A stretch of 64,000 nt of DNA from Paraburkholderia bannensis (GTDB lineage Bacteria > Pseudomonadota > Gammaproteobacteria > Burkholderiales > Burkholderiaceae), in NCBI RefSeq assembly GCF_014200455.1, contig NZ_JACHBW010000012.1, positions 209,774-273,773 on the forward strand. Reading direction: 5' to 3'. The notes under the pieces were generated by a model, which was not told the DNA's origin, made no database searches, and saw nothing but the letters and a program-made list of their open reading frames with translations. This document shows, in pieces, positions 43,768 to 53,177 of the stretch. The number at the start of each line of letters is the position of its first letter. Position 1 is the stretch's first letter. The position numbers and the translations under genes are program-made.

Positions 43768-45813
43768 TCAAGCGGGCAAAGTGACATAGTGATTCAACGC
43801 GTCCGTGAGCTGATGGACGGCCTCGCCCAGATCGTCGTCGGCGGCCTTTGAGGTAGGGAGCGGGGTTTGCAGCGGGGTTCGCGTTGCGAGCGTGTGTAGC
43901 AACTGGGCGGTCGTCGCATCGCAGGCATCGGCTCGCTGGCGATCCTCCGTGCGCGGCTCTGCATCGCGCAGCACTTCGACCACGGCAGCCGTGCCGCAAA
44001 CGACTCGCAAGGACACAATGACCTCGCGCAGACGCTCAAGTCCCGCCGATCGCCAACGCCCTTCCAGCAGCAGGCGCTCCCGCGCGGTTTCCAGGCGCGT
44101 GCTGGCCATTCCCGCCTCCCGTTGCAGACGGTCGAGGTCCGGGATCGAAGCGCTATCCATGCGCAGCGCAGCCGATGCGAAATTCATGTTGGCGGATATC
44201 GCGGCCTGGAGGGCGGCATTGAGCACATCGTCGTGACGTCCTGGCCAGAGGAGGAAACTGGCCGCCACGCCCACGCAAGCGCCTATGACTTCGTTGATAA
44301 AGCGTGCCGCGATCAATCCGCCCGTGGGATGAATAAAGTCCGAAATCAACATGAACATGGGACAGAGAAACACCACGAAAAAGCCGTAGCTCACCAACCG
44401 GCAAGCAATCGCCAGTGCGGCTAGCGGCAAGATCGCCAGCGTCATCGCGCCAGGGCCAGGAAGCGTCGCCAGCAGGGCGGCGGCGATCAATCCACCGACA
44501 ATGCTGCCGCACGCGCGCTCCAGAATGCGCAGCCACGTGTTCGCCGCAACGGGTTGCGTGACGATGATGGCCGCGAGTGCGCCCCAATAAGCCAGCGTCA
44601 CATTCAGCCAGGTGCCAATCGCGAAAGCGACAACCGCGGCGAGCGCCACTCTAAACGCGTGACGCCAGACCTGCACGTCGATGCCGCGCGCGGCGGGTGC
44701 CGGCCCAACCGGTATTTGTCCGCTGCCGGCGGCGGGCACGGCGTCGGGCGTGGACAGGCGCACCACCGCGTTCGCCGCGAATTTCACGCAACGTGCGATC
44801 GCATCGTCCTGGCTCGCGGCCTCATGCAAAAGCGTCCTTGCTTGTGCAACCAGCGTATCGGGCAGCGGTCCATCCAGCAGAGGAAGATTGCCTGCAGCCA
44901 GCAGCAGTCGCTGCAGCGCTTGCAGCAAGCGCCGCGAGGGCTCGCTCGCAGCGGCTGACGCATTCCGGCGCGTCTGGCCGATGGCAATCAGCGCCGAAAA
45001 GATTCGGCCGGAGGCGTCGATATACGCGCCAAGGCGCAATCCATTACAGGTGTCGAGCGCCGCCAGCGCGCGTCCCCGCTCGATCGACATCCGCACGCCT
45101 CGGCGGTGGACGAGATCGAAGGTCTGCCAGCTATCGGCCTGAGGATTGGACTCCAGCGTGTTGACGAACGCGGCCATACTCTCCAGCCTGCCGAAGATCG
45201 CCGCCAGCGTCAGATTGCCGGATTGCCGAAACGGAATCGGCACGAGGAACACGCAGAACAGCATGGTCCACACCGAGCCCAGCAGGAAGTAGCCGCCCAG
45301 TTCGAGCGCGCCCGTCAAAGGACGGGCCGAGGCCACGCCGATCACGACCGCAAGCGACGCGATGAAACCCGCCTGGGCGGGCATCGGGCCCAATGCTGCC
45401 TTGTAGCTTCTCGTCAGCCCGCAGAGGAATACCAGCGCGAACAGTATGGCCAGACGGGCCGTATAACCGCGATTTCCGCCCCAGTTTTCACCCCAACTCT
45501 CACCCCAGTTAGCGCCCCATGACGCGATCGTCAGGACCACAACGCCCATCACCGTGAAATTGACCATCGCCTTCAGGCGTGCGGCCTTGCTGCCCTGCGG
45601 ATCGCACAGACAGTTCCAGAAAGCCGCCACCGCGCCCAGCGCGATTTCGGGCCGCGCCAGCAGCGTTGCGGCGACCAGCAACGGCGCCATCGCCAGCGCC
45701 GCGCGCACGCCCTCGGCAATGCCGACACGCTCGGGCGTGACGGCGAACACATGGCCTTCCGCCCTGAAGGTGCTGCGGCTGACAACCGATACCAGTCTGG
45801 CGAGGCTGTACAT
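43768..45813 (-). CDS. FUSC-family membrane protein (aromatic acid exporter/YccS-like)
   Basis: About 681 residues from MYSLARLVSVVSRSTF; 48 further upstream codons are open but poor. Two sets of about five or six hydrophobic segments flank a large cytoplasmic region, the usual FUSC duplication, with the conserved motif YWGALAAIIVTQPVAANTWLRILERACGSIVGGLIAA in the second half. Such proteins export aromatic acids together with AaeA- or MdtN-type partners, which are not adjacent here. A loop in the first half carries a Trp-Gly repeat from 12-bp tandem DNA units. Divergent from the orphan sulfonate SBP. Confidence 0.87.
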   Translation of the reverse strand: MYSLARLVSVVSRSTFRAEGHVFAVTPERVGIAEGVRAALAMAPLLVAATLLARPEIALGAVAAFWNCLCDPQGSKAARLKAMVNFTVMGVVVLTIASWGANWGESWGENWGGNRGYTARLAILFALVFLCGLTRSYKAALGPMPAQAGFIASLAVVIGVASARPLTGALELGGYFLLGSVWTMLFCVFLVPIPFRQSGNLTLAAIFGRLESMAAFVNTLESNPQADSWQTFDLVHRRGVRMSIERGRALAALDTCNGLRLGAYIDASGRIFSALIAIGQTRRNASAAASEPSRRLLQALQRLLLAAGNLPLLDGPLPDTLVAQARTLLHEAASQDDAIARCVKFAANAVVRLSTPDAVPAAGSGQIPVGPAPAARGIDVQVWRHAFRVALAAVVAFAIGTWLNVTLAYWGALAAIIVTQPVAANTWLRILERACGSIVGGLIAAALLATLPGPGAMTLAILPLAALAIACRLVSYGFFVVFLCPMFMLISDFIHPTGGLIAARFINEVIGACVGVAASFLLWPGRHDDVLNAALQAAISANMNFASAALRMDSASIPDLDRLQREAGMASTRLETARERLLLEGRWRSAGLERLREVIVSLRVVCGTAAVVEVLRDAEPRTEDRQRADACDATTAQLLHTLATRTPLQTPLPTSKAADDDLGEAVHQLTDALNHYVTLPA
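45472..45519. repeat. 12-bp tandem repeat in the FUSC gene
   Basis: Four imperfect 12-bp units encode Trp-Gly-x-Asn/Ser four times (WGAN WGES WGEN WGGN) in a loop between membrane segments. Confidence 0.85.
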
Positions 45814-46095
45814 GGCGTTTGGGCGTTGCGCAGGTGTTGAGCTAGTCGCACTGTACAAGCGCGGCGGGAAACGGGGCGTCGGCGTGCCGCCGGGTCGATC
45901 TGCTTTGATACGACGAATCCTTGGGCGAGCGATCCCTGAACGCCAGTGCAATGCCACACCCGGCTATTTCCGCCACACGAAATGCGTAGCAGAAAATCTT
46001 CGAAGCGATCCGTTGACCGCCCCGCGAATCGCCACGCATTATGCGCGTTCGCCGTGCATGCACGCTTGAGCAAACTCTTTCCGGGCCACACTACG

Positions 46096-47109
46096 ATGTC
46101 GAATTCCCAGCATGATCGCCGGGGCGCGAATGACGCGCGCCGCCTGCTTCTCAAAGCCGGCGCGGCCGGTGCCTTGCGCGGCGTCACCGCAACGGCGGGC
46201 GCACTCGCGGCCGCATTCGGCAGCTCAGCGGCGCGTGCGCAAGACAGCAAGGTGCTGCGCGTGGGCTATCAGAAGTATGGAAACTTCGTGGTCCTGAAGT
46301 CTCAGAAGACGCTGGAAAAGCGCCTGGCCTCCTCCGGCTTTAGTGTGCAATGGCTCGAATTCCCGGGCGGCCCGCAATTGCTCGAAGGCCTTAATGCAGG
46401 CGCCGTCGATGTGGGCACCGTGGGCGAGACGCCGCCGATCTTCGCGCAGGCGGGCGGGGTGGACTTCGTCTATATCGGCAGCGAGCCGCCCGCGCCGCGC
46501 GCCGAAGCCATCGTCGTGCAGCACGATTCGCCGATTCGCAGCGTGGCCGAACTACGCGGCAAGCGCGTGGCGCTCAATCGCGGCTCGAACGTGCACTATC
46601 TGCTGGTGGAAGCGCTCAAGAAGGCCAATCTCCGCTACGAAGACATCCAGCCTGTCTACCTCGCGCCCGCCGATGCACGCGCCGCCTTTACGAGCAACAG
46701 CGTGGACGCCTGGGCAATCTGGGATCCTTACTTTGCCGCCATCGAGCGCCAGGCCAATGCGCGCGTGATCGCTACCGGCGAAGGCCTCGTGAACAACACG
46801 CAGTACTATCTCGCGGGCCGCAAGTTCGCAGCGGCTCAGGCGCCTGTGCTGCATGCGCTGCTCGATGAAATCGCCGCCGTGGATACCTACGCACGCGCCA
46901 ATATTCCGGGCGTCGCGACGCAGCTTTCGCCGCTGGTGGGACTCGACGCCGCTACGCTCGAAGTCGCGCTCAAGCGCACCACCTTCGGCGTGCGTCCGCT
47001 CGATCAGGCCACCTTCGCGTACCAGCAACAGATCGCCGACACCTTCACCGATCTGAAGCTGATTCCGAAGAAACTGGTCGTCGCCGACGCGCGTTGGGAC
47101 GCGACCTGA
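46096..47109 (+). CDS. Aliphatic sulfonate ABC transporter substrate-binding protein (orphan)
   Basis: Encodes 337 residues from MSNSQHDRRGANDARRLLLKAG. A long Arg-containing n-region (DARRLLLKAG, Tat-like) and an AARA cleavage site near residue 48 precede an SsuA-type fold (LRVGYQKYGNFVVLKSQKTLEKRL; GGPQLLEGLNAGAVDVGTVGETPPIFAQAGG; LRGKRVALNRGSNVHYLLVEALKKA). Clear paralogue of the orphan SBP at 18.9 kb. No permease or ATPase is beside it. It converges with the choline-sulfatase gene 14 bp away. Confidence 0.88.
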   Translation: MSNSQHDRRGANDARRLLLKAGAAGALRGVTATAGALAAAFGSSAARAQDSKVLRVGYQKYGNFVVLKSQKTLEKRLASSGFSVQWLEFPGGPQLLEGLNAGAVDVGTVGETPPIFAQAGGVDFVYIGSEPPAPRAEAIVVQHDSPIRSVAELRGKRVALNRGSNVHYLLVEALKKANLRYEDIQPVYLAPADARAAFTSNSVDAWAIWDPYFAAIERQANARVIATGEGLVNNTQYYLAGRKFAAAQAPVLHALLDEIAAVDTYARANIPGVATQLSPLVGLDAATLEVALKRTTFGVRPLDQATFAYQQQIADTFTDLKLIPKKLVVADARWDAT

Positions 47110-47123
47110 TTCTGCGCCTGCGC

Positions 47124-48671
47124 TCAGGTTTTGACGCGCGGAAAACGCGCGTTTTCTTCGAGCGAGTCGAGCTCCAGATGACTGCGGATATAGCGCTCGC
47201 TCGCCGCTGTTTGCGGCTGCCAGTCCCAATGCTCGATGCGGCCGTGGCGCGTGGCGCGAAAGTGGAAACTGCGGCGGCGCTGGCTCGCGAGCACGGCCTC
47301 GTGCAAGCCTTCGAGATTCCATCGGCGCGCCACTTCCGCGCGCAACTCCGCACAGCGTTGCTCATGCGCGGGATCGGCCGCGAGATTGCGCAACTCCAGC
47401 GGATCGTCGTGCAGATCGAATAACTGCTCCGGGTCCACCGGCGAATAGATGTACTTGTAGCGCTCGCGACGAATCATCACGATAGGCGCGAGCGCGCCCT
47501 CGCCCAGATATTCGCCGATGGCTTCGTCGTGCGCGTCCTGTGCTGACTGCCCTTGCAGATGGGGCATCAGGCTGCGCCCGTCGATCGCATCGGGCCACAC
47601 GTTGCGGCGCTCGCCCGTGGCCATTTCCACCAGCGTGGGCAGCAGATCGACATGCGAAACCGAAGCCGTCACGCGCGCGGGCGTGAAACGCCCCGGCGCA
47701 TGCACGACCAGCGGCACGCGCGCGGCGCCCTCGAAAAAGGTCATTTTGTACCAGAGGCCGCGCTCGCCCAGCATGTCGCCGTGATCGGCGGTGAAGATCA
47801 CGATGGTGTTATCGGCAAGACCGGTGGCCTTGAGCGTGCCGAGAATCGCGCCAAATTGCGCGTCCAGATACGCAAGCGAGCCGTAATAAGCACGACGCGC
47901 GCGACGCACGTGATCGGCAGTAATCGGCTCGCGATCGATTTCGCACGCTTCGCGCAAGCGGCGCGAATGCGGGTCGCTCTCTTCATAGCCGAGCTTCACC
48001 TTCGGTAGATCGATCTCCTCGCCTTCATAAAGATCCCAGTATTCGTGCGCAATCGCATAGGGATCGTGCGGATGCGTAAACGAAGCAACCGTCATGAAAG
48101 GCCGCGTATCCTTGCCGCTCGCCTGATCGCGCGCGATGTCGAACAGGTGCTGGCGCACCGTATAGCCCACCTCGTCGTCGAAATCGAGCTGGTTCGTGCG
48201 CACGCACGGCCCCGCGTCGAACACGGAACTCATGTTGTGATACCAGCTCTGGCGGCGCTGCGGATCGGACCAGTCGGGCACCCAGCCGAAATCGGCAGGA
48301 TAGATGTCGGTGGTCAGACGGGTTTCGAAGCCGTGCAATTGATCCGGGCCGCAGAAATGCATCTTGCCCGAAAGCGCCGTACGATAGCCCGCTTCGCGCA
48401 GATAGTGCGCGAACGTCAGCGTCTGCGCGGGCAATTCCGCCGCATTGTCATACGCGCCGATGCGCGACGGCAGGCTGCCTGCCATCAGCGCATAGCGCGA
48501 GGGCGCACACAAGGGACTCGCGCAGTAGGCGGAATCGAACACGACGCCGTCGCGTGCGAGCGCGTCGATATGCGGCGTTTTCGATACGGTGTTGCCATAA
48601 GCGCGCAGCGCGGCGGGCGTGACCTGATCGCCCATCAAGATAAGGATATTCGGTTTCGCGTTATGAGCCAT
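47124..48671 (-). CDS. betC: Choline-sulfatase
   Basis: Encodes 515 residues from MAHNAKPNILILMGDQ. Type I sulfatase fold with the formylglycine signature CAPSR (Cys55, preceded by SPL), the metal Asp in LMGDQ, and DxHGDMLGERGLWYKMTFFEGAARVP. The YAHYLREAGY..GKMHFCGPDQLHGFE block and the C-terminal region match choline-sulfatases. It splits choline-O-sulfate into choline and sulfate, feeding both osmoprotection/carbon supply and sulfur supply. Cytoplasmic (no signal). Divergent from its probable regulator. A formylglycine-generating enzyme is not in the window. Confidence 0.9.
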   Translation of the reverse strand: MAHNAKPNILILMGDQVTPAALRAYGNTVSKTPHIDALARDGVVFDSAYCASPLCAPSRYALMAGSLPSRIGAYDNAAELPAQTLTFAHYLREAGYRTALSGKMHFCGPDQLHGFETRLTTDIYPADFGWVPDWSDPQRRQSWYHNMSSVFDAGPCVRTNQLDFDDEVGYTVRQHLFDIARDQASGKDTRPFMTVASFTHPHDPYAIAHEYWDLYEGEEIDLPKVKLGYEESDPHSRRLREACEIDREPITADHVRRARRAYYGSLAYLDAQFGAILGTLKATGLADNTIVIFTADHGDMLGERGLWYKMTFFEGAARVPLVVHAPGRFTPARVTASVSHVDLLPTLVEMATGERRNVWPDAIDGRSLMPHLQGQSAQDAHDEAIGEYLGEGALAPIVMIRRERYKYIYSPVDPEQLFDLHDDPLELRNLAADPAHEQRCAELRAEVARRWNLEGLHEAVLASQRRRSFHFRATRHGRIEHWDWQPQTAASERYIRSHLELDSLEENARFPRVKT

Positions 48672-48879
48672 GAGCGGGCGTCGATAAAATAAACGATTGC
48701 GATTGCAGGACGCGCGCTGCTGATGGTCTTGATGCCGATGCAGCATGGCGTCGTCTGTTCCTGTGACACCTTAGGTCAGCGGGCACGACGGCGTGAAGCC
48801 CTTGCGCGCTTATGAGGACATAAGCAGTGAAGATCGGCGTACCTGTGAGCGCCGCCCGCCGCGCATTACCGGATGCCCC

Positions 48880-49854
48880 ATGAATACCGCCATCGACATG
48901 ACCGCGAATCTCGCCCCACCCATGCGTACCGCGCGCGCCACGGCACAAGACCGCCTGCCGCCCATGCAGGCGCTGCTCGCTTTTGAATCCGCGGCGCGAC
49001 TCAAAAGCTTTACCGCGGCCGCGCGCGAACTGGGCACCACGCAGCCGGCCGTGAGCCAGCGCATCGTGCAACTCGAAGCCGATCTGGGCGCGCCGCTATT
49101 CGCGCGCGGCCATCGGGGCGTGACGCTGACCGCCGAAGGCGAGCGGCTCTTCGACACCGTGCGCACGAGCCTGGAAACCATTCGCACCACGGCTGCCGGA
49201 ATCCGCGCAAGCCGCACGGATAACGCACTGACGATTCTCACCGATCCCGGTTTTGCCGCCTACTGGCTGATGCCGCGACTGGCGTCGCTCAAACGCGCGA
49301 TGCCCACGCTCGACGTCAATATCGTCACCTCGCAGGCCGTCTACGATCCGCAGCGCGATCGCGCCGACGTGGCCATTGCGTTCGGCGACGGCAACTGGAA
49401 GCCTTGCACCTCCACCCGCCTGTTCGCGGAGCAGGTCACGCCGGTCTGCTCGCCCGCTTTTGCGCAGATGCACCGCCAGGTTGCGCAGCCAGGCGACGTA
49501 GCCGCTTTGCCGCTGCTGCACGTCCATGCTCCCCAGCCAGCACGCTGGCTCTCATGGGATGCGTGGTTTGCAGCGCACGCGCTGCCGCCGCCCGAAGCTG
49601 CGTGCAGCGCCACCTTCAACAGCTATTCGCTGGTGATTCAGGCCGCGCTTCTAGGGCATGGCGTGGCGCTGGGCTGGACTCCGCTCGTCGACGATCTGAT
49701 CGACAAGGGTCTGCTCGTGCGCCTGCTCGATGCGCCCGTCTCGACCGAGCGCGGCTACTTTCTCGTGCGCCCGCCTGCGCGCCCGGAAGCGCCCGCCGTG
49801 CAGCGTTTCAGGCGCTGGCTGTTCAGCGTCTGCGAAACCGAAGCACTTGTATAA
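48880..49854 (+). CDS. LysR-family regulator of choline-sulfate utilisation
   Basis: Encodes 324 residues from MNTAIDMTANLAPP. HTH at about 35-60 (FTAAARELGTTQPAVSQRIVQLE), then the LysR effector domain (NALTILTDPGFAAYWLMPRLASLKRAMP; ADVAIAFGDGNWKP). The pairing with choline-sulfatase and the overall sequence match the putative choline-sulfate-utilisation transcription factors of rhizobia and Burkholderiales. About 210 bp separate the divergent starts. It likely activates betC in the presence of choline-O-sulfate or choline. Confidence 0.85.
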   Translation: MNTAIDMTANLAPPMRTARATAQDRLPPMQALLAFESAARLKSFTAAARELGTTQPAVSQRIVQLEADLGAPLFARGHRGVTLTAEGERLFDTVRTSLETIRTTAAGIRASRTDNALTILTDPGFAAYWLMPRLASLKRAMPTLDVNIVTSQAVYDPQRDRADVAIAFGDGNWKPCTSTRLFAEQVTPVCSPAFAQMHRQVAQPGDVAALPLLHVHAPQPARWLSWDAWFAAHALPPPEAACSATFNSYSLVIQAALLGHGVALGWTPLVDDLIDKGLLVRLLDAPVSTERGYFLVRPPARPEAPAVQRFRRWLFSVCETEALV

Positions 49855-50053
49855 GCACGCGTTATGACCGAATAACGGGGCGGTGTCTTCACGGGCGCAA
49901 CGCCCGTGGGCGATAGTGGCGGCTCGCAACACAGCCCGGCCACGCGCAATAGTTCGGATTGCAAATCACTCGATGGAATACGCTTATTCCCAGCGATGAT
50001 ATAGCTGTTCGATCTGCCGCGATGGCGTTCTTGCCCACCCACGCGCCCACATC

Positions 50054-51211
50054 ATGCAAACCAGAAAAACGATTCCTTTCTCGCCCGCCCTGCGCGGCAT
50101 GGCTGCCCTGCTTGCCCTGAGCGCCGCGCCACTCGCTCAGGCGCAAAGCAGCGTGACGCTGTACGGCATTCTCGATGCAGGCGTCACTTACGTGAACAAT
50201 AGCGGCGGCTCGCATCTGGTGGAATTTGGCGATGGCGTGTCATATGGCAACCGCTGGGGCATCAAAGGCACCGAAGACCTGGGCGGCGGACTTTCAGCGG
50301 TATTCGTGCTGGAAAGCGGCTTTCACCTTGGCAATGGCCGGCTCGGCTTCGGTGGCGCGGAGTTCGGCCGCCAGGCGTATGTGGGATTGTCGAATCAATG
50401 GGGCACGCTGTCATTCGGCGATCAACTCGATATGACGGCGGAAATGGCCTACGCCTACAACATTTCCGCATGGGGCAGCGGCTACGCAATCCACCAGGGC
50501 GACTTCGACCGCTTCAATGGCGACCGCCTGCCAAACTCGGTCAAATTTCTCTCGAAGGATTTCGGCGGCTTCACGTTCGGCGGCATGTGGTCGTTCGGCA
50601 ACGTAGCGGGCAACTTCCACGAAAACAGCGCCTATAGCGTGGGCGCGCATTTCGCGCGCGGCAACTTCACGATAGGCGCGGCGTATACGCAGTTGAACAA
50701 TCCCAGCGGCATCTACGCATTCGACCCTTACGCGATGATCGGCACGCGCACGTTCCTGGGTCAACCGACCGTGAGCGTCAACGCCGCTACCGGCGCGGTC
50801 ACCGATCTCTACTCCAGCACCAGCTTCCCGGTCGATCGCCAGGGCACTTTCGGCGTAGGCACGAGTTACGCCATCGGCACCGTCACGCTGATGGGCAACT
50901 ACACCTATACGACCATCAAGGCCTTCGGCAACAGTTCACACATGCAGGTGGCGGAAGGCGGCGCGGACTGGCAGATCACGCCCGCCTTCAGCGCGATCGG
51001 CGGCTACCAGTACACGCACTTCGAAGGGCATCACTGGAACCAGCTTTCGGCGGGCCTGCATTATCTGCTCTCCAAACGCACCGATGTCTATATCTCGGGC
51101 GACTGGCTGAAGGCGTCGCAAGGGGTGGATGCGGTGATCGGCTACAGCTTCGCGCCGTCGAGCACCTCCACGCAGGCCGATGTACGCATCGGCATGCGTC
51201 ATTCGTTCTAA
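50054..51211 (+). CDS. Outer-membrane porin (Burkholderia OmpC type)
   Basis: Encodes 385 residues. Signal peptide of about 30 residues ending AQA, then the hallmark start QSSVTLYGILDAGVTYVNNSGG and GNRWGIKGTEDLGGGLSAVFVLESGFHLGNG, and a last strand ending in Phe (IGMRHSF). A trimeric 16-strand general porin. Its position between betC regulation and tauABC suggests it may admit small sulfur anions, but that is inference from context. The upstream region contains a GGATTGCAAATC block. Confidence 0.93.
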   Translation: MQTRKTIPFSPALRGMAALLALSAAPLAQAQSSVTLYGILDAGVTYVNNSGGSHLVEFGDGVSYGNRWGIKGTEDLGGGLSAVFVLESGFHLGNGRLGFGGAEFGRQAYVGLSNQWGTLSFGDQLDMTAEMAYAYNISAWGSGYAIHQGDFDRFNGDRLPNSVKFLSKDFGGFTFGGMWSFGNVAGNFHENSAYSVGAHFARGNFTIGAAYTQLNNPSGIYAFDPYAMIGTRTFLGQPTVSVNAATGAVTDLYSSTSFPVDRQGTFGVGTSYAIGTVTLMGNYTYTTIKAFGNSSHMQVAEGGADWQITPAFSAIGGYQYTHFEGHHWNQLSAGLHYLLSKRTDVYISGDWLKASQGVDAVIGYSFAPSSTSTQADVRIGMRHSF

Positions 51212-51341
51212 CGCGCCAGCGCATATGCAATGCAGCTTTGCTTCGTTCGTGACGCGTCACGCCGACGCTAAGCTGTCCACATCTCTTATCGAACAACATC
51301 GCGATCGACATCCGACAACACCATACGGGACGCTATCTAAC

Positions 51342-52343
51342 ATGAAACTCAAACGACTCATTCAGGCCATCGCCGCACCCGCGGCACTCGCGCTGATCGT
51401 CGCGCACGGCACCGCCGCGCGCGCGGAAACCGTCAATATCGCCTATCAGTACGGCGCCGATCCGGCCAAGCTCGCACAGGCCAGCGCCGCGTATGAAAAG
51501 GCCACGGGCTGGACCATCAACTGGCGACGCTTCGACACCGGCGCCGATATCGTGGCCGCGCTGGCCTCGGGCGACATCCAGATCGGCGATGTGGGTTCGA
51601 GCCCGTTCGCCGCGGCGGTGAGCCGTGGCGTGCCGGTCGAGGCCGTCGTGATCAATGCGCTCACCGGCGGCTCGGAAGCGCTCGTGGTGCGCAACAGCGC
51701 CCATATCGAGAAGCCGCAGGATCTGATCGGCAAAACCATCGCCACGCCGTTCGTCTCGACCGCGCATTACAGCCTGCTCGCCGCGCTCAAGCATTGGGGC
51801 ATCAAGCCCGATCAGGTCCATATCGTCAATCTGGGGCCGACCGAAACGGTCGCCGCCTGGACTCGCGGCGAGATCGATGCGACCTACACGTGGGACCCGG
51901 CGCTCGGCAAGGCGCGCGAAAGCGGTCACGTGCTGGTGGATTCCGCACAGGTCGGCAAATGGGGTTCGCCCACCTTCGATATCTGGGCCGTGCGCAAGGA
52001 CTTCGCGCAGGCGCACCCCGACTTCGTGCAGAAGTTCGTGGGCGTGACGCTCGGCGCGATTTCGGACTATCGCGCCAACGGCAAGTCGTGGACCCCTGCT
52101 TCCTCGCAGGTGGCGGCCATCGCCAGGCTTTCCGGCGCAAGCCCCGCCGACGTACCGCAACTGCTCGCGGGCAATCAGTATCCCGACGCGGCGGAACAGA
52201 GCTCGCCGGCGCTGCTGGGCGGCGGCACTGCGAAGGCCGTGGCCGCGACCGCCCGCTTCCTTGAAGAACAGAAAAAGATCGATCAGGCCTTGCCTGATTA
52301 CAGCGCGTCGATCACACCGCGCTATGTCGCGGCGGCAAAGTAA
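51342..52343 (+). CDS. tauA: Taurine ABC transporter substrate-binding protein TauA
   Basis: Encodes 333 residues from MKLKRLIQAIAAPAALAL; signal peptide about 1-28 ending ARA. The mature part is TauA-like (VNIAYQYGADPAKLAQASAAYEKATGWTINWRRFDTGADIVAALASGDIQIGDVGSSPFAAAVSRGVP; LGPTETVAAWTRGEIDATYTWDPAL). Periplasmic taurine receptor; first of the tauABC operon. Confidence 0.92.
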   Translation: MKLKRLIQAIAAPAALALIVAHGTAARAETVNIAYQYGADPAKLAQASAAYEKATGWTINWRRFDTGADIVAALASGDIQIGDVGSSPFAAAVSRGVPVEAVVINALTGGSEALVVRNSAHIEKPQDLIGKTIATPFVSTAHYSLLAALKHWGIKPDQVHIVNLGPTETVAAWTRGEIDATYTWDPALGKARESGHVLVDSAQVGKWGSPTFDIWAVRKDFAQAHPDFVQKFVGVTLGAISDYRANGKSWTPASSQVAAIARLSGASPADVPQLLAGNQYPDAAEQSSPALLGGGTAKAVAATARFLEEQKKIDQALPDYSASITPRYVAAAK

Positions 52344-52393
52344 TTGGGTGTACGTATGAAGGGCGCGCCGTGTGCGCGCCCACGGAGGCGAAC

Positions 52394-53176
52394 ATGGCCG
52401 AGCTGAAAGCAGAACGCGTCAGCGTTATTTACGAAAGCGCGCGCGGCGCGCTCACCGCCTTGCAGGATGTGTCGGTGTCGATCAAGAGCGGCGAGATCGT
52501 GGTGGCGCTCGGCGCTTCCGGTTGCGGCAAAAGCACCTTGCTTTCGCTGCTCGCCGGTTTCCAGCAGCCCACCTCGGGCACGGTCACGCTGGACGGCGCG
52601 AATGTCGACGGACCGCACGCGAGCCGCGGCGTGGTGTTCCAGGACGATGCCCTGATGCCGTGGCTCAACGTGATCGACAACGTCTCGTTCGGGCTGCGCA
52701 TGCAGGGCGCGAGCCGCGCCCAGCGCGAACGTCGCGCAGCAGAGGTGCTCGAACTGGTGAAGCTTGGCGGCTTCGAGCGTCACCGCATCGGCGAGATTTC
52801 GGGCGGCATGCGTCAGCGCGTCGGTCTTGCCCGCGCACTGGCCGCGGATCCCGCCTTTCTGCTGATGGACGAACCGCTGGGCGCGCTCGATGCGCTCACA
52901 CGCGAGCGCATGCAAAGCCTGCTGCTCGATGTGTGGAAGCAAACCAGCAAGGGCATTTTCCTCATCACGCACAGCATCGAAGAAGCCGTGCTGCTGTCGA
53001 CCGAATTGCTGATTCTCTCGCCGCGTCCCGGCCGCGTGGTCGCGCGCCATCGGCTCGATTTTGCGCGTCGCTATGCGCAAGGAGAATCGCTACGCTCGAT
53101 CCGCAGCGATCCGGCATTCACCGCCATCCATCTGGAGTTGCTCGACCAGTTGATGCGCGAAACCGAAGGAGCCTGA
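52394..53176 (+). CDS. tauB: Taurine ABC transporter ATPase TauB
   Basis: Encodes 260 residues from ATG 52394 with CGGAGG 6 nt upstream. Walker A GASGCGKST (about 39-47), Q-loop VFQDDALMPWL, signature ISGGMRQR, Walker B LLMDEPLGALD, switch ITHSIEEAV. The FQDDALMPWLNV form is specific to TauB. Operon with tauA and tauC; the permease gene begins 1 nt after its stop. Confidence 0.93.
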   Translation: MAELKAERVSVIYESARGALTALQDVSVSIKSGEIVVALGASGCGKSTLLSLLAGFQQPTSGTVTLDGANVDGPHASRGVVFQDDALMPWLNVIDNVSFGLRMQGASRAQRERRAAEVLELVKLGGFERHRIGEISGGMRQRVGLARALAADPAFLLMDEPLGALDALTRERMQSLLLDVWKQTSKGIFLITHSIEEAVLLSTELLILSPRPGRVVARHRLDFARRYAQGESLRSIRSDPAFTAIHLELLDQLMRETEGA

Positions 53177-53177
53177 T

